Of a DNA stretch of 64,000 bases, positions 45,088 to 53,641 are shown piece by piece (positions within the stretch are counted from its first letter, which is position 1; each line of letters opens with the position of its first letter). The stretch covers positions 4,464,001 through 4,528,000 of the forward strand of contig NZ_CP063400.1 in assembly GCF_021729865.1 (NCBI RefSeq), in the 5' to 3' direction. The stretch is from Hydrogenophaga sp. SL48. GTDB lineage: Bacteria; Pseudomonadota; Gammaproteobacteria; Burkholderiales; Burkholderiaceae_C. Below the pieces are notes generated by a model that saw only the letters and a program-made list of their open reading frames with translations, had not been told where the DNA came from and did not search any database. A program made the position numbers and the translations under genes.

Positions 45088-46791
45088 TCAGTCGCCGTCG
45101 GGCAGGTCGCGCCCCTTGCTGCTGCGCCAGATCGCGCGCACCAGCCACAGGCCACCCGCAAAAGCGCTGGCGAAGCCGATGAAACCAAAGGCGGGCAGGC
45201 CAAACAGGGTGGGACCGCCCTGCACCGTCATGACGATGGACGAACCGACGATGAGCGCGGCGATCACCAGCGCCATCGTCAGCCGGTTGGCGGCACGGTC
45301 GATCTGGTCGCCCACGCGCTTGAGGTGCGCCACATCGATGCCCACGTGCACGCGGCCTCTGCGCGCGTTGCGCAGCAGGCGCGACACGTCGTGCGGCAGC
45401 TGCTCGGCCACGGCGAGCGTGCGCCGCAGCGTCTGCCAGGCACGGCCCGCCACCACCTTGGGCTCGTAGCGTGCGCGCACCACGCGCTTGAGCATGGGCA
45501 GGGCCTCGGTGGTCATGTGAAACCCCGGGTCGAGCCCGCGCCCCATGCCTTCGAGCGTGATGAAGGCCTTGATGAGCAGGGCCATGTCGGACGGCAGACC
45601 CAGGTGGTGTTCGCGCAGGATGGTGGTGACGTCGCCCAGCATCTGCCCGAGGTTGAGCTCGGCCAGCGGCGCACCGTGGTACTGGTCCACAAAGGTTTCG
45701 ATCTCGGTTTCCAGCGCGCTCAGGTTGAGGCCGTGGTCGTCGCCGGTCCAGTCGAGCAGCACGTCGGCCACCGTCTGCGGGTTGCGTTCGACCAGGCCCA
45801 GCAGCAGCTGCAGCAGCTCTTCGCGCCGGCGTGCCGAAAGGCGGCCAACCATGCCGAAGTCGATGAAGGCGATGCGGTTGCCGTCGAGGTAGAACACGTT
45901 GCCGGGGTGCGGGTCGGCGTGGAAGAAGCCGTCTTCCACGATCATCTTCAGCACGGCCTGCGCGCCGCGCCGCGCGAGCAGGTTGCGGTCCAGCCCCTCG
46001 GTGTCGAGCCGGGCCAGGTCGTGGCCGGGGACGCCCCCCACGAAGTCCTGCACGTTGACGCGTTCTTTGGTGTGCGCCCAGTGCACCTTGGGCACCACGA
46101 TCCAGGGCAGGGCGACCATGTTCGCTGCGATGCGCTCGGCGCTGCGGCATTCGCTGGCCAGATCGAGTTCGCGCTGCAGCGAACGGGCGAGTTCACGCAC
46201 CAGCTGTTGTGGACGGTAGGGCTTCAAGGCCGGCAGCTCGGCCTCGGCCAGCGCGGCCAGGCGGGCGAGCAGGCGCAGGTCGGCCTCGATGATCTCGGTG
46301 ATGCCGGGGCGGCGGATCTTGACGATCACCTCGCTGCCGTCGTGCAACTGCGCGCGGTGCACCTGCGCGATGCTCGCGGCGGCCAGCGGTTCCACGTCGA
46401 AGCGCGCGAACACGTCTTCGGGCTCGCCACCCAGGTCTTCGCGCAGCTGGGGCCGCAGCTGCTCCAGCGGCAGCGCGGGCACGTTGCTGTGCAGTTTTTC
46501 AAACTCGGCGATGTAGTCGGGGCCGAACAGGTCGGCACGGCCGGCCAGGATCTGGCCGAGCTTGACGAAGGTGGGGCCGAGCTCTTCGAGCGTGAGGCGC
46601 AGCTGCACCGGTGGCTCCAGCCGGGCCAGGTCGGCGGCGTGGTCCCATTTGATGGCGTGGCCCGCCTGTTCCAGCCGGTCGGCCAGGCCGAGGCGGCGCA
46701 CGCTGTCGCCAAAGCCGTGGCGGATCAGCACGCCGAGGATGGCGTTCAGACGGCCCATGTCGCGGGCGGCACCCAGGGTTTCGATCAGCAT
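45088..46791 (-). CDS. ABC1/UbiB-family atypical kinase
   Basis: A 567-residue protein with the UbiB kinase-like domain: LGPTFVKLGQILAGRADLFG (the KxGQ motif), ASIAQVHRAQL, the ExD-like region LDLASECRSAERIAAN, FFHADPHPGNVFYL and IDFGMVGRLS. Two C-terminal membrane helices (TMALVIAALIVGSSIVMTV; FGFIGFASAFAGGLWLV). UbiB proteins support ubiquinone synthesis, probably by an ATPase activity; this long form may be a paralogue instead of the canonical ubiB, which is normally with ubiE. It is 39 bases before the M48 gene. Confidence 0.9.
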   Translation of the reverse strand: MLIETLGAARDMGRLNAILGVLIRHGFGDSVRRLGLADRLEQAGHAIKWDHAADLARLEPPVQLRLTLEELGPTFVKLGQILAGRADLFGPDYIAEFEKLHSNVPALPLEQLRPQLREDLGGEPEDVFARFDVEPLAAASIAQVHRAQLHDGSEVIVKIRRPGITEIIEADLRLLARLAALAEAELPALKPYRPQQLVRELARSLQRELDLASECRSAERIAANMVALPWIVVPKVHWAHTKERVNVQDFVGGVPGHDLARLDTEGLDRNLLARRGAQAVLKMIVEDGFFHADPHPGNVFYLDGNRIAFIDFGMVGRLSARRREELLQLLLGLVERNPQTVADVLLDWTGDDHGLNLSALETEIETFVDQYHGAPLAELNLGQMLGDVTTILREHHLGLPSDMALLIKAFITLEGMGRGLDPGFHMTTEALPMLKRVVRARYEPKVVAGRAWQTLRRTLAVAEQLPHDVSRLLRNARRGRVHVGIDVAHLKRVGDQIDRAANRLTMALVIAALIVGSSIVMTVQGGPTLFGLPAFGFIGFASAFAGGLWLVRAIWRSSKGRDLPDGD

Positions 46792-46831
46792 GCGGCCATG
46801 ATAGACCGGCTCACCCGTCCGCCGAAGCCGC

Positions 46832-47272
46832 TCAGGCCACCGGCTGCAGCGCGGCCAGCTGGGCCAGGAAAGCCGGCGGTACCGGGGCAGGCTTGCGCGC
46901 CGCGCGGTCAATGAAGACGATGCCGATCTTGCCCCGCGCCACCTCGCGGCCGGTCTCGACGCAGTCCATGCAATAGACCAGGTCGAAGCCGCAGCGGCTG
47001 AGGTCCTGCGGCAGCATGCGCACGCGCATGGTTTCGCCGTGGAAGCCTTCGGATTTGTACTGGGCCACAAGGTCGCCCACCACGATGGGGCAACCCGCCA
47101 CGTCGGATTCGCGGTGGCCGAGCGACTTGAAAAAACGCACCCGCGCCTCGGACACCAGGGTCAGCAACTGGGCGTTGTCCAGGTGCCCACCCTGGTTCAC
47201 GTGGCTGATGTAGATCTGGATCTCCGTCGCGAAGACGAAGCGGTCGGGCAGTTCGAACTGGATGCGGGGCAT
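46832..47272 (-). CDS. Hotdog-fold acyl-CoA thioesterase
   Basis: A 146-residue protein of the 4-hydroxybenzoyl-CoA thioesterase group: YISHVNQGGHLDNAQLLTLV holds the conserved active-site region, although the usual Asp is replaced by Asn in HVNQGGH; RVRFFKSLG and FHGETMRVRM follow. The substrate is not known. It starts in the terminator region downstream of minE on the same strand, so is probably transcribed separately. Confidence 0.8.
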   Translation of the reverse strand: MPRIQFELPDRFVFATEIQIYISHVNQGGHLDNAQLLTLVSEARVRFFKSLGHRESDVAGCPIVVGDLVAQYKSEGFHGETMRVRMLPQDLSRCGFDLVYCMDCVETGREVARGKIGIVFIDRAARKPAPVPPAFLAQLAALQPVA

Positions 47273-47276
47273 GCGG

Positions 47277-47306
47277 AAAAAGACAACGGGGCCTTGGGAG
47301 GCCCCG
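47277..47306 (-). terminator. Intrinsic terminator of the min operon
   Basis: On the minus strand GGGGCCT-CCCA-AGGCCCC is followed by a T-rich tract (TTGTCTTTTT). It starts five bases after the minE stop and reaches almost to the thioesterase start. Confidence 0.8.
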
Positions 47307-47310
47307 GGGT

Positions 47311-47571
47311 TCACTTGCGGTCGGGCAGCTCGATCTTGACTTCCAGCACGTCGAGGTTGTCCTGGCGGTCCAGCTGAACCTTGATGTCGTCCTGGTTGAT
47401 CTTGATGTACTTGCTGATCACGGCCACCAGCTCGCGCTGCAGCGCGGGCAGGTAGTCGGGCTCAGAAGCGCTGCGACCGCTGCGCTCGTGCGCCAGGATG
47501 ATCTGCAGGCGCTCCTTGGCGACGCTGGCGGTCTTCTTTTTCTCGCCCAGAAAGAAGGACAGGAAGGACAT
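47311..47571 (-). CDS. minE: Cell division topological factor MinE
   Basis: An 86-residue protein of normal length. It has the membrane-contact and MinD-binding N-terminus ([20 protein letters not shown], then [11 protein letters not shown]) and the dimerising topological domain ([20 protein letters not shown]). MinE drives pole-to-pole oscillation by stimulating MinD ATPase. Three bases after minD. Confidence 0.97.
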   Translation of the reverse strand: MSFLSFFLGEKKKTASVAKERLQIILAHERSGRSASEPDYLPALQRELVAVISKYIKINQDDIKVQLDRQDNLDVLEVKIELPDRK

Positions 47572-47574
47572 GGC

Positions 47575-48390
47575 TCATTTGCTCCCGAACAGGCGCTTGA
47601 AGAAGCCGGGCTTCTCGGCGTCGATGAAGCGCAGGGGCTTGTCGCCGCCCAGGAAGCGGTCGATCACATCGCTGTAGGCCTCGGCCACGTCGGTGCCCTT
47701 GAGGTGGATCGCCGGCATGCCCTGGTTGGACGCGGTCAGCACGTTCTCGCTCTCGGGGATCACGCCGATCAGCTTGATGCGCAGGATGTCCTGGATGTCT
47801 TCGAGCGAAAGCATCTGGCCGTCGGCCACGCGCGTGGGGTTGTAGCGCGTGATCAGCAGGTGTTCCTTGATCGGCTCCTTGCCTTCGATGGCGCGTTTGG
47901 TCTTGCTGCCCAACATGCCCAGGATGCGGTCGGAGTCGCGCACGCTGGAGACCTCGGGGTTGGTCACGATCAGCGCTTCGTCGGCGAAGTGCATGGCCAT
48001 GAGCGCGCCGGTCTCGATGCCGGCGGGCGAGTCGCAGACGATGTATTCAAAACCCATCTCGGACAGGTCGGACAGCACTTTTTCCACGCCGTCCTGCGTG
48101 AGCGCGTCCTTGTCGCGCGTCTGGCTGGCCGCGAGCACGAACAGGTTGTCGCACTGCTTGTCCTTGATCAGCGCCTGGTTCAGGTTGGCTTCCCCGTGGA
48201 TGACGTTGATCAGGTCGTAGACCACGCGGCGTTCGCAGCCCATGATCAGGTCGAGGTTGCGCAGGCCGACGTCGAAGTCGATCACGGCGGTCTTGTGGCC
48301 GCGCAGGGCGAGGCCGGAGGCGAAGCTGGCGCTGGTGGTGGTTTTGCCCACGCCACCTTTGCCGGAGGTGACGACAACGATTTTGGTCAT
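47575..48390 (-). CDS. minD: Septum site-determining ATPase MinD
   Basis: A 271-residue ParA/Mrp-type ATPase with the deviant Walker A GKGGVGKTT (10-18), switch regions VIDFDVGLRNLD and YIVCDSPAGIE, and a C-terminal amphipathic membrane helix (EKPGFFKRLFGSK). It recruits MinC to the membrane. The adjoining minE shows the normal order minC-minD-minE, but 215 bases with a palindromic element separate it from minC. Confidence 0.97.
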   Translation of the reverse strand: MTKIVVVTSGKGGVGKTTTSASFASGLALRGHKTAVIDFDVGLRNLDLIMGCERRVVYDLINVIHGEANLNQALIKDKQCDNLFVLAASQTRDKDALTQDGVEKVLSDLSEMGFEYIVCDSPAGIETGALMAMHFADEALIVTNPEVSSVRDSDRILGMLGSKTKRAIEGKEPIKEHLLITRYNPTRVADGQMLSLEDIQDILRIKLIGVIPESENVLTASNQGMPAIHLKGTDVAEAYSDVIDRFLGGDKPLRFIDAEKPGFFKRLFGSK

Positions 48391-48446
48391 GGTGAGGGGG
48401 TCTTTCAGGATCGGGGTGGAATCGGTGGTCGGGGGCTTCGGCCTCA

Positions 48447-48605
48447 GAGGCTGAGCGTTTTTCGGGCGTGTCCGAGCAACGCCCCAAGGCGCGCCCGATC
48501 AAGGCGCAAAGCACAGTCATAGCTCGGGCTATGGCGCGCATTTGCAACGCCGAGCGGGTGTGTTTTGGGGTGGTGAGCGGGCATGAACGAAAGACTCTCA
48601 GCCTC
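48447..48605 (-). repeat. 159-bp palindromic MITE-like element between minC and minD
   Basis: The ends are perfect inverted repeats GAGGCTGAG (48447-48455) and CTCAGCCTC (48597-48605); the right end abuts the minC stop. The interior is an imperfect palindrome over its whole length and the centre is CATAGC-TCGG-GCTATG. The two halves align through GTTTTTCG/CGAAAGAC, CCCCAA and GCGCAAAGC-type blocks. It contains no gene. I recall similar CATAGC/GCTATG repeats in other betaproteobacteria, without certain naming. Confidence 0.7.
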
Positions 48606-49367
48606 TTAAACCGAGATGGCGTCGACGACAAGTTTGTCGCCGTCGGGGCCGGGTGTGAGGCGCACCTGGGCGGCTTTGCCCTGCACCTCGGGGGGCAGGG
48701 GTTTTTCGCTGGTGCGGTAGATGCCGGCGATGGAAATCAGCTCGGGCGACATGGCCAGCGCGAAGATGCGCGCGTCGGCGTTGCCGCGCGCGCCGGCGAT
48801 GGCCTTGCCGCGCAGCGGGGCGTAGACATGGATGTGGCCGTCCGCGATCACCTCGGCGCCGGGGTTGACCATGGCCATGACCACCAGGTCACGGCCGCGT
48901 GCGTAGACCTGCTGACCCGAGCGCAGGGGCTTGTCGATCACCATCGCGCCCGCGGCGGGCGCCGGGGATGCGGCGGGCTCGGGCGCTGGCGCCACCTCGA
49001 CGGGCGCGGCCGGCATCGGGCGGTGCACCGTCGCGTCGGGCGCCGCGATCAGGCCGGCCGAGGCCGCCTGGGCCATCTGCCCGGCGTCACCGCCGCGCAC
49101 GGCCAGCGGGCTCAGGCGGTGTTCACGCAACAGGCCCACCAGCGAGGCAAAGTCGATGGTGGCGCCGGGGTCGGCGGCCTGCAGGGGGAAAAGGTCGATG
49201 ACCAGCGGGTCGTGGTCGAAAAAATCGGGAATGTCACCGAAGCGCTGGGCGAATTCGGCGCTCAGGCGGGTGAGGTCGGCGGATTTGAGCAGCAAGGCCA
49301 CCAAAGGCAGGTTGGCGCTCTTGATTTCGAAGGCGGTGGGAGCGCTGGCGCTGAGGATGGTGGACAT
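48606..49367 (-). CDS. minC: Septum site-determining protein MinC
   Basis: A 253-residue FtsZ inhibitor. It has the N-terminal FtsZ-binding domain (FEIKSANLPLVALLLKSADL), an alanine/proline linker (about 125-150) and the beta-helical C-terminal domain (LRSGQQVYARGRDLVVMAMV, NPGAEVIADGHIHVYAPLRG) that binds MinD. First gene of minC-minD-minE; the promoter should lie in 49368-49500. Confidence 0.96.
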   Translation of the reverse strand: MSTILSASAPTAFEIKSANLPLVALLLKSADLTRLSAEFAQRFGDIPDFFDHDPLVIDLFPLQAADPGATIDFASLVGLLREHRLSPLAVRGGDAGQMAQAASAGLIAAPDATVHRPMPAAPVEVAPAPEPAASPAPAAGAMVIDKPLRSGQQVYARGRDLVVMAMVNPGAEVIADGHIHVYAPLRGKAIAGARGNADARIFALAMSPELISIAGIYRTSEKPLPPEVQGKAAQVRLTPGPDGDKLVVDAISV

Positions 49368-49484
49368 GTATCCGTGCGGAGGCTGGGTGACGCCGGAGAC
49401 CCTCCGGCGAATGCAGCGGGCAGTTTACCAGCCACCCGCCTGCTCAAGGCGTACAAGCGCTGCGCGCCAATACATGCGAGCGGC

Positions 49485-49522
49485 TTACAAAATGTAATTA
49501 CTTCCCTGTCAGATGTGACAGG
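49485..49522. promoter_or_regulatory. Two small palindromes at the left edge of the accessory island
   Basis: TTACA-AAA-TGTAA (49485-49497) and CCTGTCA-GATG-TGACAGG (49505-49522). Both are perfect and sit between minC and the lipoprotein gene where base composition falls sharply. They look like operators for a helix-turn-helix repressor, most likely of the island genes. The whole gap, 49368-49660, has no gene. Confidence 0.45.
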
Positions 49523-49660
49523 CAGTAATACGATTGACTGTATTTGTTGGCTATGCTCTGGGCGCCTCAAATCAACGACCGTGTTGAACTTGGCCGCTGG
49601 TTTGGGCATTTCATCCGTTCAAAGCAATCCAAAGCAATCACATCTCAGGCAGGAAAAGAC

Positions 49661-50038
49661 ATGAAGCACATCTCCCCCATCCCCCATTTTTTGAACCGCC
49701 GGCGGCTGCTGGGCCGCTTGGCGCTTGGTGGCACTGCGTCCTTGGTGCTGGCGGCATGTGGAGGCGGCGGAGGGGCCGACGACGACGGGGCGGCGTTGGA
49801 CTTGAGAGCGGCTTACGACCGTGTGTTGGAAGGCATGGACCATGAAGAGGTCAACAAGGCGGTTGGTGGGGCCCCTCTTGACGTCAGTGATTTCTCAAGG
49901 GGATGGAGCTCTGGAAATCAAAGGTTGTATGTAACCTTCACCAAAATGATCTCTTCTGGTGAGTTTTATGTAAACGGTGTTCAGTGGAAGCAAATCGGGG
50001 GCGGTGAGCTGACAAAATCTTTTAACCCCAACGATTGA
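49661..50038 (+). CDS. Small lipoprotein with BamE/SmpA-like domain
   Basis: A 125-residue lipoprotein. The long signal has NRRRLLGRLALGGTASLVLA then a lipobox with the lipid cysteine in LAACGGGG; the RRR-LL context could also be a Tat signal. The mature part has LEGMDHEEVNKAVGGAPLDV, then WSSGNQRLYVTFTKMISSGE, a pattern recalling the BamE/SmpA fold. First gene of the island, 10 bases before the VirB5-like gene. It could be a VirB7-like lipoprotein or an immunity lipoprotein; neither is proven. Base composition falls below the chromosomal average. Confidence 0.65.
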   Translation: MKHISPIPHFLNRRRLLGRLALGGTASLVLAACGGGGGADDDGAALDLRAAYDRVLEGMDHEEVNKAVGGAPLDVSDFSRGWSSGNQRLYVTFTKMISSGEFYVNGVQWKQIGGGELTKSFNPND

Positions 50039-50048
50039 AAGAACTCTT

Positions 50049-50684
50049 ATGAAGAAGATTTTGATATTGTTGTTGACTTTTTCTGGCTCTTCGTTTGCTC
50101 AATGGGCTGTGCATGATGAAGAATTGCTGAAAGAAGTTCGAAAAATAAATAACGTTAGCGCCACGAACATTGCGAGCCTAAAAGATCTGGAATCGCCGGT
50201 GAAGCTGGAAAAGCTGGATGTTGATTTCGCCAAACTCAGCTCGCTGACGGATGCCGACAAAAAGAAATACATTGGCACAGTTCAAGATTGTGGTGACGAG
50301 AAGTTGAACCCGCAACACTTTGCAGCATGTGTGGGCCTGCGCAACCTTCGCATTCAAACGTTGAAGCAACGGCAGAGCATTCTTGGAGTGATGGACGAAC
50401 GCCGAAAGACAATTGACCAAACCATCAAAGACGCGAGAAACAACAGCGGCAAAGAATCAGGCATTCTTCAGCGCTACCACTTCGAGCTGCAAGGCCTGCA
50501 AGCCCAGATGCAGTCCGACGCCATGAAGCTCGAAATCTTGCTCGGTGGCTACCGGGATCGTGAAAGGGTTTATGAAATGCAAATGGCGGAAGCGCGGCGG
50601 GTGAGCGACACGCGCAAGCCGGATTCGGTGTTCAAACTCGGCCCAGTGCCATTTCCTTCCGGCCTATTGAAGTCTTCAAATTAA
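50049..50684 (+). CDS. VirB5/TrbJ-like type IV secretion protein
   Basis: A 211-residue exported protein, signal peptide MKKILILLLTFSGSSFA and mature start QWAVHDEELLKEV. The rest is largely alpha-helical and charged, with a small cysteine pair (QDCGDEKLNPQHFAACVGLR). VirB5-family proteins are minor pilus proteins with such helical bundles. The call rests on signal peptide, size and position right before a VirB6-like gene. It is AT-rich compared with the rest of the window. Confidence 0.55.
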   Translation: MKKILILLLTFSGSSFAQWAVHDEELLKEVRKINNVSATNIASLKDLESPVKLEKLDVDFAKLSSLTDADKKKYIGTVQDCGDEKLNPQHFAACVGLRNLRIQTLKQRQSILGVMDERRKTIDQTIKDARNNSGKESGILQRYHFELQGLQAQMQSDAMKLEILLGGYRDRERVYEMQMAEARRVSDTRKPDSVFKLGPVPFPSGLLKSSN

Positions 50685-50774
50685 TGCTTGGCTTCTTCTC
50701 GGCTGCACAGACATCGTTAATGCCCCGTCGAAAGCAGGCGGCAATTTTTTCTCCATTTGACATTGGGTGACTCC

Positions 50775-52460
50775 ATGGCCTGCGCATCTGCCGCTCTTCC
50801 TGCCTTCTTCTTGACCGCCTTGGTGGGGGTGGACAACACCTACATCAGCAAACTCAACGATGCCTTGTTTGTTTGCGAGATTCGGGAATATCTCGTGGAC
50901 GAGATGCTCATTGGAACCTACCGTGATCAGGTAGCGGCGCAGCTGGGCAAAGCCTTGACCTACATGTCCACCGTGATCATGACCATTTGGGTGGCGTACC
51001 AGGGTTTCATGATCATTTCGGGCAGCAATCGGAAACCGATTCTGGCGCTGGCTTTGCAAACCGGCAAGATGGTACTGATTCTTTCGCTGGTGGCGTTGGT
51101 GGCACGCCAATCGCCGTTCATAGCCGAAACAGTGCTGAATTTTCAGGCGCTGATCACCGCCGCCATTGTGGGCGAGGGCACCGACATCTACCGCACCGTG
51201 GACCTCAATGTGGGCCTGGCGCTGATGTTCAACGCATTGGTCGATGGATTGGTGGGTGGGCAGCAAGCCGGGGCCGATGGAAAATCCATGACGACGATTG
51301 CCGGTATGGTCGGGCAGGCCGGGCCTGCGATGGTGATCTCGGCTTACGCGCTGGCGGCTGAGGTGTTCATCACGTTGGCCATCATGTTGTCGCCCGTGTT
51401 CATCTTCTTTCTGCTGTTTCAGCAAACGGCGGGGAAGTTCTGGAGCTGGACGCGTTATTTGCTGGGCACCATGTTTTCGCTGGCGGTGCTGGTGTTGGTG
51501 GGCGGCGTCTTGCTCAAGATGATGATGGCGTATGGCGCAATGGTGATTGCGGCATTTTTCCTCAATGGGTCGGCGTTGGGCAGCCTGGTTTCGGTGGACA
51601 TTGCCGGGAGCGCCATGCGCATGGGCATGATGGGCGCTCTCTCCAGTGCGCTGTTGCTGATGATTCCGCCGGTGATCATGGGTTTTTTCAATTCTGGAGC
51701 TTCGTTTGCCGCCAATGCCTTGGCTGGCGCGGTGGGCGGCGGCACGGCGGCCATGATGCAGGCGATGCAGAAGGATGGCGGGGCGGGTGGCGGCGCAGCA
51801 AGCTCTGCCGGCGCATCGGGCCACCCTGCGCTGGGACACTCGGGCGGCACGAACGAAGGCGGCACGGCGGCTGGGTCGTCGGCGCTCAATCACCAGATTC
51901 AGCAGAGCATTGCCGCCAAGAGCGCTCAACCGATGGGCGGGGCAGGAGCCAATGGCCTCTGGGGTGGTGCGCGCCCGCTGGGCGCGGGCTCCAGAGGCCA
52001 CGCCTCTGTCGAGGCGATGGGGAGCGCGCCTGGTTTGCGACAGGCACAGCGGCAGCAGCAGGACTTGGCCACCAGTGGTGAGCTGCGTGAGAACAAAGCC
52101 ACGGGGGTGTACGAAACGGCCGAAACCGCGCAGCAACTGCGCAATGATCCGAGTTTGGGCAGGGGCGGGCATTTCTCCGTAGGCGCTGATGGCGGCTCGG
52201 TTGGCGGCACAGCAACTTCTCAACACGCTGGCGCCGCCTACAGCCACTCCACAAAGGCAGAAAGCCCCCTCGGAAACGGTTCTTCATCGGGGTCATCGGT
52301 TGGTGCGTCGGTCGCCACCCCGGTGCACTCGTTGCCTCCCACTGGAGTGGCTAAAACAGTGCCTCCGACCGGTGGACCGGCGGCGTATGACGTTGCAGCG
52401 CGAGAGGTGCGCAACCCCGTTGCACCTCGGCCTTCGATGCCCGATCGCACTGGAAGATGA
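50775..52460 (+). CDS. VirB6/TrbL-like inner-membrane component
   Basis: A 561-residue protein. The first ~320 residues hold about six to seven membrane helices (ALTYMSTVIMTIWVAYQGFM; MVLILSLVALVARQ; EVFITLAIMLSPVFIFFLLF; FSLAVLVLVGGVLLKMMM) as in VirB6/TrbL. The remaining ~240 are hydrophilic, glycine/serine/alanine/glutamine-rich and probably disordered, and longer than in textbook VirB6. The start is the ATG at 50775; a TTG at 50757 is in frame. It overlaps the next gene by four bases. Confidence 0.75.
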   Translation: MACASAALPAFFLTALVGVDNTYISKLNDALFVCEIREYLVDEMLIGTYRDQVAAQLGKALTYMSTVIMTIWVAYQGFMIISGSNRKPILALALQTGKMVLILSLVALVARQSPFIAETVLNFQALITAAIVGEGTDIYRTVDLNVGLALMFNALVDGLVGGQQAGADGKSMTTIAGMVGQAGPAMVISAYALAAEVFITLAIMLSPVFIFFLLFQQTAGKFWSWTRYLLGTMFSLAVLVLVGGVLLKMMMAYGAMVIAAFFLNGSALGSLVSVDIAGSAMRMGMMGALSSALLLMIPPVIMGFFNSGASFAANALAGAVGGGTAAMMQAMQKDGGAGGGAASSAGASGHPALGHSGGTNEGGTAAGSSALNHQIQQSIAAKSAQPMGGAGANGLWGGARPLGAGSRGHASVEAMGSAPGLRQAQRQQQDLATSGELRENKATGVYETAETAQQLRNDPSLGRGGHFSVGADGGSVGGTATSQHAGAAYSHSTKAESPLGNGSSSGSSVGASVATPVHSLPPTGVAKTVPPTGGPAAYDVAAREVRNPVAPRPSMPDRTGR

Positions 52461-53071
52461 GCAGCGGCCTCGCAAAGCAGCTTGCAGCAGGGCTGGGGGC
52501 ACTGGTCTTGTGGAGCATCGGCGTTTTGCAGCAGGCTTCGCTCAAAGCCGAGCGCTGGACGCTTCAAGAAGTGTTTCTCTGGCAATGGCGGCTTTCGCTT
52601 CGCGTGGCGCTGTTGGCCATGCTTTTCTTTGTGGCAGCCCATCACTGGCATTGGTGGCGTCTCTGGGTCAATGGTCCTCTGAGCGATTCCTTGTTGCAGG
52701 AGGTACTTCAGGAACGGGAATCCCTGGGTGCTCACAAAAGCAAGACGGTGCGGTTTCGGTGTTTCGTTCCGGCCAGCGCGAGCGCGGCGGGTTTGTTGCC
52801 ATATCTCAACGCCGCGAGTCTGGCCAGCGCCCAAGCATGGATTGAGCCAGGTTTGCCTTGGCTCGAAGGCGATTGGTGGGTCGTTGATGTGGTGGATCAG
52901 CGCATCACGAAGATGAGCCGCATGGACAAGGCCTTGCTTCAACCGCACCCGCGCATGAAAGAAGCGCAATGTGCGCCCGCGAACGCGATGAAGTTGATCA
53001 ACGCGGGGGTCAACGGGCAGGGGCAGCGGGAGTTTCAGGTGATTGATCTGAACCGTTCGGCTGCGTTTTGA
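52457..53071 (+). CDS. Island membrane protein of unknown function
   Basis: A 204-residue protein with two N-terminal membrane helices (GLGALVLWSIGVLQQ and LSLRVALLAMLFFVAAHHW) and a soluble remainder (VVDVVDQRITKMSRM; QREFQVIDLNRS). Its ATG overlaps the VirB6-like stop, so it is translationally coupled to it. I do not recognise it. It might be an extra secretion-channel part or an accessory of the following effector. Confidence 0.65.
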   Translation: MSSGLAKQLAAGLGALVLWSIGVLQQASLKAERWTLQEVFLWQWRLSLRVALLAMLFFVAAHHWHWWRLWVNGPLSDSLLQEVLQERESLGAHKSKTVRFRCFVPASASAAGLLPYLNAASLASAQAWIEPGLPWLEGDWWVVDVVDQRITKMSRMDKALLQPHPRMKEAQCAPANAMKLINAGVNGQGQREFQVIDLNRSAAF

Positions 53072-53221
53072 CCGAGACCAAACAGCGGTCAAGAAAAACC
53101 GTGCGGGACGAGTCAACCGTGGCCTCTGCAACATACCCGTTTCAATACCGCTGGCGCCCTGGCCCAGCAGCCAAAAGCGAACACGCCCGTTGAGAATCCA
53201 ACACCAATTCAAGAAGCCGAA

Positions 53222-53569
53222 ATGCCCCCCTTCACCGAACACCCACCTGTGCCCAAGGTCTTGCAGGACGCGCTCAAGGACTACCCGGAGCTGATCGCTG
53301 ATTTGCAGGAAGGTCTCAAGAAGGTGGGCCTTCGACCGGGCATGAGCAGGGAACAGCGGGCTGATCAGTTTGAAGAAGCGATATAGCGCCTCGAAGATGC
53401 ACTTAGCCATTACATGACAGAAGCCGCTGCTGAAGTCAGGGCCGCCGAAGCCACTGGCGACACTGCGTTGATTGCCAAGTTGAAGGAGAAAAAAATGCTG
53501 ATGAGCGGCTGTCGCCACGAATTTGGGGTGGATGAGTTGGCTGACTTCTTCCGCATGGGCCAAGACTGA
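53222..53569 (+). pseudogene. 115-codon gene interrupted by an in-frame amber codon
   Basis: From ATG 53222 the frame runs PPFTEHPPVPKVLQDALKDY and so on to a TAG at codon 55 (53384-53386), then continues without any further stop for 60 codons to TGA at 53567-53569. The two halves join as one coherent acidic, helical protein (QFEEAI-stop-RLEDALSHYM). I recall homologues in which a Trp stands at the same place, so TGG to TAG is the simplest change. A downstream ATG (53414) might give a 52-residue remnant. Small proteins of this kind occur near T4SS effector genes. Confidence 0.65.
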
Positions 53570-53580
53570 GGGATCTGTTC

Positions 53581-53640
53581 ATGGCACACGACTACCCCGT
53601 CAAAAATCAACGAACGCCATTGATAACCAAGGAGATCTGA
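53581..53640 (+). CDS. 19-residue mini-gene overlapping the next ribosome binding site
   Basis: ATG 53581 to TGA 53638-53640, reading MAHDYPVKNQRTPLITKEI. The AAGGAG of the following gene is inside it and its stop is one base before that gene's GTG, so it could couple translation. It may also be the start of a lost gene. Weak support. Confidence 0.3.
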   Translation: MAHDYPVKNQRTPLITKEI

Positions 53641-53641
53641 C

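Noticed and set aside
45055..46914. 619-codon plus-strand frame over the UbiB-like gene
   Set aside because: Antisense shadow of a well supported family gene.
49534..49557. TTGACT and TATGCT as a promoter for the island lipoprotein
   Set aside because: The spacer is only 12 bases, too short for a normal sigma-70 promoter.
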